Positions 14,555 through 22,177 are shown, counted from the first letter of the stretch. The stretch: DNA of 23,544 nucleotides from Selenomonadaceae bacterium UBA2897 (GCA_002350105.1 DEDT01000040.1:1-23544); one strand, 5' to 3'. Notes: a model not told the origin generated them from the sequence alone. Numbers and translations: made by a program.

Positions 14555-15130
14555 TTAACGACGGGCCTGCAGGACCTGATTGACCTTCACGCCCAAAAAG
14601 GCCGCGACGATATCCTTCATGATATCACCGGGGATATAGGGCAGGACTGCCATGACCATCACTTTGCCAAAGCTCAGATCCATCACCGCCATCATCTGCA
14701 GCACGCCGCCGAGGTACGTCACCGTCGTTCCCACGAAGATGTTCACGAGGACATAGCGGCGAAAGTCCGGCCTCGCCCCTTTCATCGCGCTCACCAGCGG
14801 ATAGGCGATGAGCCAGGACCAGATATAACCACCCGTCGGACCGAACAGCCTGCCGACGCCCGCCGTGCCTCCCACGAACACGGGCAGACCGATACAGCCC
14901 ATGAGCACGTAGACCGCGAGTGCCAATAAGGTCTGCGCCGGCGTCAGCACGAAAGCCGCGAGCCCCATGGCGAGCGTCAGCGCCGTAACCATGCCCGGCG
15001 TGAAGGGCAACGGGAACGAAATATACGCCGTCACGCAGCAAAAGGCGACACAGATCGCCATCTTCGTCATGCTGCGCACGCTGAGTATGGGCTCTTGCGG
15101 ACGGGATGCCGCCGATACCTGTAACTGCAT
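14555..15130 (-). CDS. bioY: Biotin transporter BioY (ECF S-component)
   Basis: A 191-residue membrane protein with about six hydrophobic segments. It shows BioY signatures: FPLPFTPGMVTALTLAMGLA, then GLPVFVGGTAGVGRLFGPTGGY with IWSWLIAYPL, and LPYIPGDIMKDIVAAFLG near the C-terminus. BioY is the substrate-binding part of an energy-coupling-factor transporter that takes up biotin. No EcfA or EcfT genes are in this window, so it would use shared ECF modules elsewhere or act alone. The ATG follows GAAGAAGG. The first about 20 residues are an unusual polar extension before the first membrane segment, but no better start is visible. A promoter with two palindromic repeats lies just upstream. Confidence 0.92.
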   Translation of the reverse strand: MQLQVSAASRPQEPILSVRSMTKMAICVAFCCVTAYISFPLPFTPGMVTALTLAMGLAAFVLTPAQTLLALAVYVLMGCIGLPVFVGGTAGVGRLFGPTGGYIWSWLIAYPLVSAMKGARPDFRRYVLVNIFVGTTVTYLGGVLQMMAVMDLSFGKVMVMAVLPYIPGDIMKDIVAAFLGVKVNQVLQARR

Positions 15131-15163
15131 AAGATTACCTTCTTCTCGTTAACCAATAGATCA

Positions 15164-15199
15164 TTTACAGGTAACAATTATACAGACTTTACAGGTAAA
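15164..15199. promoter_or_regulatory. Pair of palindromic operator elements in the bioY promoter
   Basis: TTTACAGGTAAC (15164-15175) and TTTACAGGTAAA (15188-15199) are direct copies 24 bp apart, each nearly palindromic (TTTAC-AG-GTAAA). One lies in the promoter spacer and one just past the -10 box, so a bound protein would shut the promoter. The layout differs from the classical widely spaced BirA palindrome; a biotin-responsive regulator is inferred. Confidence 0.65.
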
Positions 15200-15205
15200 C
15201 GTCAA
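15177..15205 (-). promoter_or_regulatory. bioY promoter
   Basis: On the minus strand TTGACG (15205-15200) and a perfect TATAAT (15182-15177) are separated by 17 bp. The promoter overlaps both operator-like repeats. Confidence 0.8.
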
Positions 15206-15258
15206 TAGAACGTTGAGTTGACCATTCATGCAACCAATGGCCCATGCACGCCGCCGGC

Positions 15259-15630
15259 TTACTCCGCCAGCATTTTTTCCAGCACGGCACAGGTCTGCTC
15301 ATAGCTGGCCGTCACCTGCTGGCTCAGGCTCTGAATATCTGCCATATCTTCATGCTTGCGGATGGCCTTCACGACCGCATCGGCACGCCGAAAAAGCTCC
15401 ATGAGGCTGAGATTGCCTGCCGTGCCCTTCAACGTATGCACGCTTTCCTCCGCCTGTTTCATCTGCTGCGCCGCCAGTGCCTGCAGGAAATCAGCGTAAG
15501 AATGGTCTTCATGGATGAACTTGCCTAAAAACTGCCGGTAAATCGCCTGATTCCCCATGAAACGCGCCAGCCCCGTCGCGTAATCGATACCGGCCGCCGT
15601 GAGCTCCGCCTGCAAATCCTCTGCTGCCAT
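15259..15630 (-). CDS. Stand-alone HPt (histidine phosphotransfer) domain protein
   Basis: A 123-residue all-helical protein with the HPt signature SVHTLKGTAGNLSL. H65 is the expected phosphorylated histidine and K68/G69 follow it as usual. Such proteins pass phosphate between the receiver domain of a hybrid kinase and a response regulator. No hybrid kinase or partner receiver is adjacent; the only two-component genes here are phoR and phoP, about 3.4 and 6.6 kb away. The ATG follows GAGGAGGGA. It starts 13 bases after the csoR-like gene stop, so the two are almost certainly co-transcribed, an unexplained pairing. No clear terminator follows it. Confidence 0.85.
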   Translation of the reverse strand: MAAEDLQAELTAAGIDYATGLARFMGNQAIYRQFLGKFIHEDHSYADFLQALAAQQMKQAEESVHTLKGTAGNLSLMELFRRADAVVKAIRKHEDMADIQSLSQQVTASYEQTCAVLEKMLAE

Positions 15631-15643
15631 ACCGTGTCCCTCC

Positions 15644-15991
15644 TCACTTCAGGAACTGATCGATTGCCTTATCCAGTGCCTTGAGCGCCTCGGTGTCATT
15701 CTCCCGCACCGCATCGACGATGCAATGCTCCATGTGGTCCTTGAGGATGATGCGGCTGACGCCCTTGATGGCGCTGTCCACCGCGCTGAGCTGAATGAGC
15801 ACCTCGCTGCAATCCCGTCCGTTCTCGATCATATGCTTGATGGATTCCAGATGACCGATGAGGCGGCTCATCCGGTTGAGCACCGCCTTCGTCTGCGTAT
15901 GCGTGTGCATATGCCCGTGCATCGCACCTTCCTCATGGCTATGGGTCACCACCGTACCATCCGCCAATACATGACTATGTGTTTCTGCCAA
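15644..15991 (-). CDS. CsoR/RcnR-family metal-sensing repressor with a His-rich N-terminus
   Basis: A 115-residue helical repressor of the CsoR/RcnR/FrmR family (DUF156). C61, H86 and C90 are spaced exactly like the Cu(I) ligands C36-H61-C65 of M. tuberculosis CsoR, so copper sensing is the best guess. The first 31 residues hold eight histidines (H5, H7, H17, H19, H25, H27, H29, H31), an added metal-binding tail seen in some family members. The reading frame starts at TTG (15991), preceded by GGGAGAGG. The ATG nearby is out of frame. In the family the apo form binds DNA and metal releases it. No copper ATPase or chaperone gene is next to it; instead it precedes an HPt gene. Ni/Co sensing remains possible. 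Confidence 0.87.
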   Translation of the reverse strand: MAETHSHVLADGTVVTHSHEEGAMHGHMHTHTQTKAVLNRMSRLIGHLESIKHMIENGRDCSEVLIQLSAVDSAIKGVSRIILKDHMEHCIVDAVRENDTEALKALDKAIDQFLK

Positions 15992-16139
15992 AACATCCTC
16001 TCCCTTACCTTCATTCCTGTATCTTATTCTCTATTCTCGCCGATGAGGAAAAATTCCTGCCTCACTGCTGCAGATAGGCATTGATTTTCTTTGGCTATTT
16101 ATTGAGCGCATCATGGAATGGAGCCGCAGGTGCAACGAG

Positions 16140-16187
16140 AAGAGCCTCAGCACCAGCTGCCCGCAAGCAGCCAGAGCTGAGGCTCTT
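16140..16187 (-). terminator. Hairpin terminator after pstA
   Basis: AAGAGCCTCAGC (16140-16151) and GCTGAGGCTCTT (16176-16187) form a 12-bp perfect stem, and the interior holds a second small hairpin (GCTGC/GCAGC). It lies 17 bases past the pstA stop. The T-run is better on the + strand than on the minus strand, so it is a moderate terminator for pst. Confidence 0.68.
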
Positions 16188-16204
16188 TTCACGTTATCCC
16201 CTAT

Positions 16205-17059
16205 TCAGCCTACGTGATGGCGCTGCAGATACTTGAGTGGCAGCACGAGGATGAAGTTGAAGACGAGAATCGTGAGGATGAGCAAAGCGCCGATGCCATC
16301 GGCGATGGCATCACGGTCCGGCACGAGGCCGGCACTCATGAGGTACCAGAGATGAACGGCCAGCGTCTCGCCGCCCGCCATGACATCGGGGTCAAAGAGG
16401 TGACGCGACACCGTAGTGCCGGCGGTGAAAATCAGGATAGCCGTTTCACCGAGGGCACGGCCGGCCGTCAGCGTGATACCCGTGAGGATGCCCGGCAGGG
16501 CCGAGGGCAGGACGACCTTGACGACCGTCTGCAATTTCGTCGCACCGAGAGACAGACTCGCCTCCTCGTACGACTTCGGCACCGTGCGGATGGATTCCTC
16601 CGTCACGCGCACGAGCAACGGGAGATTGAGCAGTACCAGCGTGAGCGAACCGCCCAGGATACTGAAGCCCATGTGCATCCAGTTGACGAATATAATCATG
16701 CCGAACAGGCCGAGCACGATGGATGGCACCGTTGCGAGGCTCTCCACCGAAAGGCGGATTGCGTAGGTCAGGCGGTTCTCCCGCGCGTATTCAGCGAGGT
16801 AGATGCCCGCACCGATCGCGATGGGGATGGAGACGGCCATGGAGAGGAACAGCATGTAGAACGAATTAAAGAGCTGCGCTCCGACACCGCCCCCCGCCAT
16901 GAGGTCACTCGATTTGCCAAAGATAAAATGCAGATTCAGCTTTGGCAGGCCCTTGTAAAGCATGTAGCCGAGGAAAGCAGCCAGCAGCAGCAGGATAAAG
17001 GCACCTGCCACCCACAGCGCACCGCGGGCGATAGCATTATACGCTTTGGTACGACTCAT
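16205..17059 (-). CDS. pstA: Phosphate ABC transporter permease PstA
   Basis: A 284-residue inner-membrane permease with about six hydrophobic segments. The cytoplasmic EAA loop that docks onto PstB reads SYEEASLSLGATKLQTVVKV. LATVPSIVLGLFGM and TAGRALGETAILIFTAG are typical PstA segments. It pairs with PstC to form the high-affinity phosphate channel fed by PstS and powered by PstB. Its ATG overlaps the pstC stop by one base (TGATG), so translation is coupled. It is the last gene of the pstSCA unit, with pstB encoded elsewhere in the window. Confidence 0.95.
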   Translation of the reverse strand: MSRTKAYNAIARGALWVAGAFILLLLAAFLGYMLYKGLPKLNLHFIFGKSSDLMAGGGVGAQLFNSFYMLFLSMAVSIPIAIGAGIYLAEYARENRLTYAIRLSVESLATVPSIVLGLFGMIIFVNWMHMGFSILGGSLTLVLLNLPLLVRVTEESIRTVPKSYEEASLSLGATKLQTVVKVVLPSALPGILTGITLTAGRALGETAILIFTAGTTVSRHLFDPDVMAGGETLAVHLWYLMSAGLVPDRDAIADGIGALLILTILVFNFILVLPLKYLQRHHVG

Positions 17060-17934
17060 CAGGCCACACTCCTTTGCGAGAACTTACGAATGAGCAGGAT
17101 CATGCCCAGGGACAGGATCAGCAGGACGAACGCCATGAGGAACAGGGCGTTGCCCCAGGCCGAGCCGAAGGGCGTGTTGCCCATCTCAACGACGATATCA
17201 CTCGTGAGGGTGGCCGTCGGCATGAAGAGCGAGGTCGCGAGCTGCGGCGTGTTGCCGATCAGCATCTGCACGGCCATGGTCTCGCCGACCGCGCGCGCCA
17301 TTGCCAGCACGATGGCCGTCATGATGCCCGGACGGGCCGCCGGCAGCACGACATGCCAGATGGTCTGCCACCAGGTAGCACCGAGGGCCAGGCTGGCCTC
17401 GCCCAGTGCTTTCGGTACGGCGTTCAGCGCATCCGTACTGATGGTCAGGATCGTCGGCATGATCATGATGGCCAGCACGAGGGAAGCAGCCATGACGCCG
17501 AAGCCCGTAGGCAGATGGAGATATTCTCTCAATATCGGCACGAGCAGGATCAGGCCCATATAGCCGTAAACGACCGATGGAATCGCCACATAGAGGTCAC
17601 AGGCCGGGCGCATGATACGCTTGAGCCAGTCCGGTGCGACCTTCGCGAGGAATATAGCACCCGAGAGGCCCAGCGGCGTACCGATGGCCACGGCGACGAG
17701 CGTCGAGAGGAGCGAGCCCATGATAAAGGAAAGGGCACCGAAATGCTTCGCCGAAGGATCCCATGCCGCACTGAAGAAGAACTCCAGCGGGCTGACTTCA
17801 CCGAATGTCAGGAGCCCCTGGCGGCCGATGAAGATGATAATCGAAAATATCAGAATCGTCATCAGACAAGCGGAGGCGATAAAGAGATACCGCCCACACT
17901 TGTCATAGAACTTCTGTCTTGCTGCTTCTGTCAT
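17059..17934 (-). CDS. pstC: Phosphate ABC transporter permease PstC
   Basis: A 291-residue permease with about six membrane segments. The N-terminal FIASACLMTILIFSIIIFIG is the first. LGLSGAIFLAK and AIPSVVYGYMGLILLV follow, and the EAA loop ALGEASLALGATWWQTIWHV contacts the ATPase. ARAVGETMAVQMLIGN is the PstC counterpart of the PstA RALGET segment. It starts 15 bases after pstS with an AGGGAA ribosome binding site and overlaps pstA. PstC and PstA together make the transmembrane path for phosphate. Confidence 0.95.
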   Translation of the reverse strand: MTEAARQKFYDKCGRYLFIASACLMTILIFSIIIFIGRQGLLTFGEVSPLEFFFSAAWDPSAKHFGALSFIMGSLLSTLVAVAIGTPLGLSGAIFLAKVAPDWLKRIMRPACDLYVAIPSVVYGYMGLILLVPILREYLHLPTGFGVMAASLVLAIMIMPTILTISTDALNAVPKALGEASLALGATWWQTIWHVVLPAARPGIMTAIVLAMARAVGETMAVQMLIGNTPQLATSLFMPTATLTSDIVVEMGNTPFGSAWGNALFLMAFVLLILSLGMILLIRKFSQRSVA

Positions 17935-17949
17935 GGTATTCCCTGCTTA

Positions 17950-18822
17950 TTACTTTTTCATCTTGCTGACGGGGATGAAGCCAAGCTTCTCAACCTGAGC
18001 ATTCTGGAACTCATCAGACATCACGAAGTCAATGAATGCTTTGACGGCACCCGTCGGCTCGCCTTTCGTATACATATGGCCATAACCATAGATCGGATAC
18101 TTGCCATCGATGATGTTCTGTGCGCTGAACTCTACGCCATCGAATTTCAGCACCTTGACGCTGTCATCAGCGTACGGCGCATCGACATAGCCGATTGCGC
18201 CCGGCGTGCTGGCAATGGCGGCGCGGACAGCACCATTGGAATCCTGGATGACGGCATCATCCGTAAACGCTGCGCCCTTCAGCACGACATCGCTGATCGT
18301 GGCACGGGAGCCCGAGGACTTCGCGCGATGGATCAGCGTGATCTTCTGATCGGCACCGCCGACCTGGGACCAGTTCGTGATCTTGCCCGTCAGGATATCG
18401 ATGACTTGCTGCTTCGTGAGGTTGTCGACTTTATTCGCTTTGTCCACGATGAAGACGAACGGCTCCACGACGACCTTGTGGTCGACGAGGCCCTTGTCCT
18501 TGTACTCGTCCGGCAGATTGACATCCGAGTTGCCGATATCGACAGAGCCCTCAGCAACCTGGTTCATGCCCGTGAAGGAGCCGCCGCCAGCGACGTTGAC
18601 CGTGACCTTCTCATGCGCATCCTGGAAGGCTTCCTGCGCCGGTTTCAGCAGCGGCAGCAGAGCCGTGGAACCAGAGGCGGATACCTTGCCGCTCAGCTCC
18701 GTGCCAGCACCCGAACCGGAACCGCTGCCGGCACCCTGCGATCCACCGCAGCCCGTCAGCACCATGGACGCGGCCACCATGAGGGTGCCAAGCATCATGC
18801 CAATCTTCTTTTTCGTGAACAT
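17950..18822 (-). CDS. pstS: Phosphate-binding lipoprotein PstS
   Basis: A 290-residue extracytoplasmic binding protein that captures phosphate and hands it to PstCA. Residues 1-24 form a lipoprotein signal peptide ending in the lipobox VLTGC with C25 as the lipidated residue. A Gly/Ser-rich linker follows. The binding fold shows SGSTALLPLL, GGGSFTGMNQVAEGSVDIGNSD split over two turns, and RAKSSGSRATISDVVL, the phosphate-contacting loops of the family. GAIGYVD is also typical. The ATG is preceded by GGAGGAATCACAA. The leader carries two small hairpins and, further up, a Pho box, so strong induction in phosphate starvation is expected. Confidence 0.96.
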   Translation of the reverse strand: MFTKKKIGMMLGTLMVAASMVLTGCGGSQGAGSGSGSGAGTELSGKVSASGSTALLPLLKPAQEAFQDAHEKVTVNVAGGGSFTGMNQVAEGSVDIGNSDVNLPDEYKDKGLVDHKVVVEPFVFIVDKANKVDNLTKQQVIDILTGKITNWSQVGGADQKITLIHRAKSSGSRATISDVVLKGAAFTDDAVIQDSNGAVRAAIASTPGAIGYVDAPYADDSVKVLKFDGVEFSAQNIIDGKYPIYGYGHMYTKGEPTGAVKAFIDFVMSDEFQNAQVEKLGFIPVSKMKK

Positions 18823-18860
18823 TTGTGATTCCTCCTGTCACATCCGAGGCAGCATCCGGC

Positions 18861-18919
18861 GCCGCAATATGCGGCAAGCAGGCACTGCCCAAGCTTCTCA
18901 TACGGGCCTGGCGGCCCGT
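18861..18919 (-). other. Structured leader of pstS
   Basis: Two short perfect hairpins lie between the pstS -10 box and its ribosome binding site: GCCGCA-ATA-TGCGGC (18861-18875) and ACGGGCC-TGGC-GGCCCGT (18902-18919). Neither has a T-run. They may stabilise the mRNA or tune translation; function is not known. Confidence 0.45.
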
Positions 18920-18927
18920 TTGCATAA

Positions 18928-18984
18928 ATTATCTTAGCAAACTCCTGTCCGCTCTGTGTTACTGGTTTGTAAAGGATTTGTAAA
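18928..18984 (-). promoter_or_regulatory. Pho box and -10 of the pstSCA promoter
   Basis: On the minus strand TTTACA (18984), TTTACA (18973), GTAACA (18962) and a weak CGGACA (18951) repeat every 11 bp, the spacing of PhoP boxes in B. subtilis. GATAAT (18933-18928) is a fitting -10, and there is no good -35. The box also lies upstream of divergent phoR. Confidence 0.82.
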
Positions 18985-19030
18985 GTCTTTCCTGATGGGC
19001 AGGACTCGCCTTCTTCCTCTTTCGCCGATA

Positions 19031-19039
19031 TGTTAAAAT
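19031..19039 (+). promoter_or_regulatory. Candidate phoR promoter (extended -10)
   Basis: TGTTAAAAT is an extended -10 (TGN + TAAAAT) 36 bases before the phoR ATG. The -35 region (TTCTTC at 19011-19016) is poor, fitting either activation or low basal expression. Confidence 0.45.
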
Positions 19040-19075
19040 AAGAAAAGAACTAAAACGAAAGCGAAGTGCTGCCTT

Positions 19076-20521
19076 ATGCTCTTTACCCGTTCCAAATTCG
19101 CCCGACGGCTGCTGGGGGCTTTCCTGCTGCTCAGCATCACCTCCCTGGGCGTACTGGGGCTGCTGCTCAGCCAATACTTCCATGACGCGGCCATGGCCCG
19201 CGAGCAGGAAAACCTCATGAATAACGCTCATATCATCGAGCTGACCCTCGCCGAGGAACTGGAGGCCACGCCCATCGAAATGCAGGACACCATCGAGGCG
19301 ATCCAGGCGCAGACCGGCCTGCGCGTCACCGTTCTGTGCGCAGATGGCCAGGTCATCGCCGACTCCGAAGGCTCTGCCGGACAGATGGACAACCATCTGC
19401 TGCGACCGGAAGTCCAGCAGGCACTCCATCGCAGCTACGGCACCTCCGTGCGCTACAGCGATACCTTGCAGGAAAATATGCTCTATGTCGCGATTCCCGT
19501 CCATACCGCCGACGGCATCTCGGCCATCATCCGCACGGCTGCGCCGCTGACTTACGTCGAAGCCAGCTATGACCACACACTGCACGCCACGCTGCTCGCG
19601 ATGTTCTTTGCGTTGCTCGTCTCCATCCTCGTCGCCGTGCTGCTCGCCCGGCGCACGCTGCGTCCCCTCAGTGCCATGACCAAAACGGCCCACGCCATCG
19701 CCGCGGGCGACCTGAAGCGCCGCATTCACATCCACTCGGGCGACGAATTTGATGTCCTGGGCTCGACCATCAACCATCTCGCAATGAACCTCATCGACAA
19801 GATCGAGCACGAGCAGGTGCTCAACCGCCGCCAGCAGGTCTTCATCGACAACGCGGCACACGAGTTGAAGACGCCGCTGACTTCCATTTCTGGTTTTGCC
19901 GAGACACTGCAGGAGGACGACTTCCAGCAACCCGAGATGACGCGCCATTTCCTGCGCATCATCTACGACGAATCCCAGCGCATGACGCGCCTCATCAACG
20001 ACCTGCTTTCCCTCGCCCGCGTAGGCCATCTGCGTGAGGATCCACGCAACCTGCACCGCGTCCCCCTCGATCTCGGCGACGTCCTGCAGCACTGTGCCGA
20101 CAGCCTGCGCGGCAAGGCCAATGCGCGCGCGCAGGAACTCACGGTCGAGGTCGCGCGGCCGCTCCCCCCTGTCTCCGCCACGCCGGATCTCATGGAGCAG
20201 CTCTTCAATAACCTCATCGAGAACGCCATCAAGTACACGCCGGAACACGGCCACATCACCGTAAGCTGCAAAAGCACCAGTACGAAGCTCATCGCCTGCG
20301 TCAGGGACGATGGCATCGGCATCGCCTCGCGCGACCTGCCCTTCATCTTCGACCGCTTCTACCGCGTAGACAAGGATCGCTCCCGCCAGACTGGCGGCAC
20401 AGGCCTCGGCCTCTCCCTCGTGAAGTTCCTCGCGGAGCTCTTCGATGGACAGATCACCGTCACCAGCGAAAAGGGCAAGGGTACGACATTCCGTGTCGAA
20501 TTTCCCTGCCAGCTGAAATAA
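19076..20521 (+). CDS. phoR: PhoR-type sensor histidine kinase
   Basis: A 481-residue membrane kinase that would sense phosphate status through the Pst system and phosphorylate PhoP. Membrane segments lie at about 11-32 and 169-191 with an extracytoplasmic region between them. A HAMP linker follows (LRPLSAMTKTAHAIAAGDL). The phospho-accepting H262 is in DNAAHELKTPLTS. The ATPase domain shows the N-box NNLIENAIKY (378-387), DDGIGI (411-416), the F-box FDRFYRVDKDRS and GGTGLGLSL. No separate PAS domain is obvious in the cytoplasmic part. Its ribosome binding site is weak. Identity as PhoR rests on the surrounding pst/pho genes. It is encoded opposite to all its partners and ends at a bidirectional terminator facing phoU. 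Confidence 0.9.
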   Translation: MLFTRSKFARRLLGAFLLLSITSLGVLGLLLSQYFHDAAMAREQENLMNNAHIIELTLAEELEATPIEMQDTIEAIQAQTGLRVTVLCADGQVIADSEGSAGQMDNHLLRPEVQQALHRSYGTSVRYSDTLQENMLYVAIPVHTADGISAIIRTAAPLTYVEASYDHTLHATLLAMFFALLVSILVAVLLARRTLRPLSAMTKTAHAIAAGDLKRRIHIHSGDEFDVLGSTINHLAMNLIDKIEHEQVLNRRQQVFIDNAAHELKTPLTSISGFAETLQEDDFQQPEMTRHFLRIIYDESQRMTRLINDLLSLARVGHLREDPRNLHRVPLDLGDVLQHCADSLRGKANARAQELTVEVARPLPPVSATPDLMEQLFNNLIENAIKYTPEHGHITVSCKSTSTKLIACVRDDGIGIASRDLPFIFDRFYRVDKDRSRQTGGTGLGLSLVKFLAELFDGQITVTSEKGKGTTFRVEFPCQLK

Positions 20522-20536
20522 CAAAAGCACATACGA

Positions 20537-20571
20537 AAAACGCCGGAAAAAGAATCCCGGCGTTTTCTTTT
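20537..20571. terminator. Bidirectional terminator between phoR and phoU
   Basis: AAAACGCCGG (20537-20546) and CCGGCGTTTT (20557-20566) form a 10-bp stem with A- and T-runs on both sides. An outer CATACG/CGTATG pair extends it. It ends the convergent phoR and pstB-phoU transcripts. Confidence 0.9.
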
Positions 20572-20603
20572 TCGTATGGATAATACCACGTAAACCGCCC
20601 GTC

Positions 20604-21290
20604 TTACAGGCCGGCGGCTGATGAATGCTTATGCGTATGCACGCGTTCCGCCGTCTCCAGATAGATCGTAGACTCGGCAATGTTGACCGCATGATCGCCG
20701 ATGCGCGAAAGGAAGCGCACGATGAAGAGCAGCTGCGCTGCATTCACGCGCTGCGGTGTCTCGGCCTTGGTCACGTAATCCGACAGCGCATAGAAAGCTT
20801 CCTCGAAAAGCTTATCCATGTGCCCATCCATATCGCGCACCGCATCAGCCATCTTGATATCGGCCTCACGGTAAGCCTGCATGGCCTGGGCCACCATCTG
20901 CAATGTCCAATTCGAGAGCTCCTGTACCTTGAGCAGGCGCTCCGTATCGAGTGGCACCTTGACCTCGTACACCGTGCGCGCGATGTCGTAGGCATGGTCG
21001 CCGATGCGCTCCAGATCGACACCAATCTTGAACGCTGTGGCGATGATGCGCAGGTCATGGGCAATCGGCTGCTGTTTGGCCGTGAGGATGAGGCAGCGAT
21101 CCTCGATCTCCACGAGCAGTTCATCGACTTTATCGTCGGACGCCATGACACTCTCCGCAAGTTCCTTGTCCTGCGTCAGCATCGCATCCATGGCACGGCT
21201 CACCTCGAGGCGCGCCATCTCGCCCATCATGGCAACCTTATCCTGCAGGGCTGCCAGCTGATGAATATATTCCTGTCTGGTTTTTGGCAT
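20604..21290 (-). CDS. phoU: Phosphate signalling protein PhoU
   Basis: A 228-residue helical protein with the two repeated PhoU domains, each holding an acidic metal-binding stretch (ESVMASDDKVDELLVEIED and DMDGHMDKLFEEAFYALSDY). RIGDHAYDIA and RIGDHAVNIAES are the matching repeat motifs. PhoU links the Pst transporter to PhoR so that the Pho response is off when phosphate is plentiful. The ATG at 21290 (MPKTRQEY) is chosen because GGAGGAAAG precedes it. The upstream in-frame starts at 21344 and 21341 overlap the pstB stop and lack a ribosome binding site of this quality. It follows pstB by 50 bases and ends before the shared terminator. Confidence 0.95.
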   Translation of the reverse strand: MPKTRQEYIHQLAALQDKVAMMGEMARLEVSRAMDAMLTQDKELAESVMASDDKVDELLVEIEDRCLILTAKQQPIAHDLRIIATAFKIGVDLERIGDHAYDIARTVYEVKVPLDTERLLKVQELSNWTLQMVAQAMQAYREADIKMADAVRDMDGHMDKLFEEAFYALSDYVTKAETPQRVNAAQLLFIVRFLSRIGDHAVNIAESTIYLETAERVHTHKHSSAAGL

Positions 21291-21340
21291 GATTTCTTTC
21301 CTCCTGACATAAGACGAATACGGCCCTTTTTGTCCGGCCA

Positions 21341-22090
21341 TCAACCGAAACGGCCCGAGATATAGTCCTCGGTCTTTTTGTTGTGCGGTTTCGTAAAGAT
21401 GACATCCGTCTCATCGTGCTCGATCAGCTTGCCGTTGAGGAAAAACGCCGTGTAATCGGACACGCGCGCCGCCTGCTGCATGTTATGCGTCACCATAACG
21501 ATGGTAAATTTCTGCTTCAGTTGACCGACGAGCTCCTCGATCTTCATCGTCGAGATTGGATCCAGCGCCGAGCACGGTTCATCCATGAGCACGACCTCCG
21601 GCTCGACGGCCATGACGCGTGCGATGCAGAGGCGCTGCTGCTGGCCACCGGACATGCCCATGGCGGAGGCATTGAGGCGGTCCTTGACCTCGTCCCAGAG
21701 CGCGGCACCGCGCAGGCTGCGCTCCACGATCTCATCGAGCTTTGCCTTGTCCTTCAGGCCATGCACACGGCAGCCGTAGGCTACATTATCATAGATGGAC
21801 ATGGGGAAGGGATTCGGGCGCTGGAAAACCATGCCCACGCGCTTGCGCAGCTCGACGAGGTCGGTGCCCGGCGTATAGATATCCTCATCATCCAGCGTGA
21901 TCTTTCCCTCGATGCGCACGCCCTCGATAAGGTCGTTCATGCGGTTCAGCGTGCGCAGGAACGTGGACTTGCCGCAGCCGGAAGGGCCGATGAGCGCGAC
22001 CACATGATTCTCCGGCACATCCAGCGAAACGTTAAAAAGGGCCTGATGCTCTCCATAGAAGAGATTCAGATCCTTAGCTTGCATTTTCAT
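21341..22090 (-). CDS. pstB: Phosphate ABC transporter ATP-binding protein PstB
   Basis: A 249-residue ABC ATPase that powers PstCA. Walker A is GPSGCGKST (35-43), the signature is MSGGQQQRLCIAR, and Walker B is EVVLMDEPCSALDP. RVGMVFQRPNPFPMSIYDNVAYG is the PstB-type Q-loop region. The frame extends upstream to 22234, but the ATG at 22090 follows GGAGGAG and begins the conserved KAKDLNLFYG-like start (here KMQAKDLNLFYGEHQAL). It is separated from pstSCA by phoR and heads its own unit with phoU. A Pho box and -10 box lie directly upstream. Confidence 0.96.
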   Translation of the reverse strand: MKMQAKDLNLFYGEHQALFNVSLDVPENHVVALIGPSGCGKSTFLRTLNRMNDLIEGVRIEGKITLDDEDIYTPGTDLVELRKRVGMVFQRPNPFPMSIYDNVAYGCRVHGLKDKAKLDEIVERSLRGAALWDEVKDRLNASAMGMSGGQQQRLCIARVMAVEPEVVLMDEPCSALDPISTMKIEELVGQLKQKFTIVMVTHNMQQAARVSDYTAFFLNGKLIEHDETDVIFTKPHNKKTEDYISGRFG

Positions 22091-22123
22091 AGAGTTTCTC
22101 CTCCTGTCATGATTCACGCTACC

Positions 22124-22177
22124 AGTATAGTAAAACGGCAACACGTCTGTGTTGCCGTTTTGTAAATTTTTGGTAAA
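22124..22177 (-). promoter_or_regulatory. Pho box and -10 of the pstB-phoU promoter
   Basis: On the minus strand TTTACC (22177), TTTACA (22166) and GCAACA (22155) repeat every 11 bp, and TATACT (22129-22124) is the likely -10. The box lies just after the phoP stop. The phoP terminator stem sits between box and -10. Confidence 0.75.
22132..22161 (-). terminator. Terminator of phoP inside the pstB promoter
   Basis: AAAACGGCAACAC (22132-22144) and GTGTTGCCGTTTT (22149-22161) form a perfect 13-bp stem with a 4-base loop, ending in TTTT on either strand. It lies 45 bases past the phoP stop and fills the space between the pstB Pho box and its -10. Confidence 0.82.

Noticed and set aside
15209..15258. 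Imperfect hairpin after the HPt gene as a terminator
   Set aside because: The CCATT/AATGG stem is short and no T-run follows on the minus strand.
16046..16058. AGGAA-AAA-TTCCT dyad upstream of the metal repressor as its operator
   Set aside because: Only 5-bp arms, no resemblance to known G-tract CsoR operators, and no clear promoter to place it against.
17074..18828. A 584-residue + strand frame opposite pstC and pstS
   Set aside because: It spans two real genes and their gap; composition is typical of an antisense shadow.
18959..20743. A 594-residue minus-strand frame opposite phoR
   Set aside because: phoR has all kinase motifs in the + strand; the minus frame crosses the bidirectional terminator and the phoU end.
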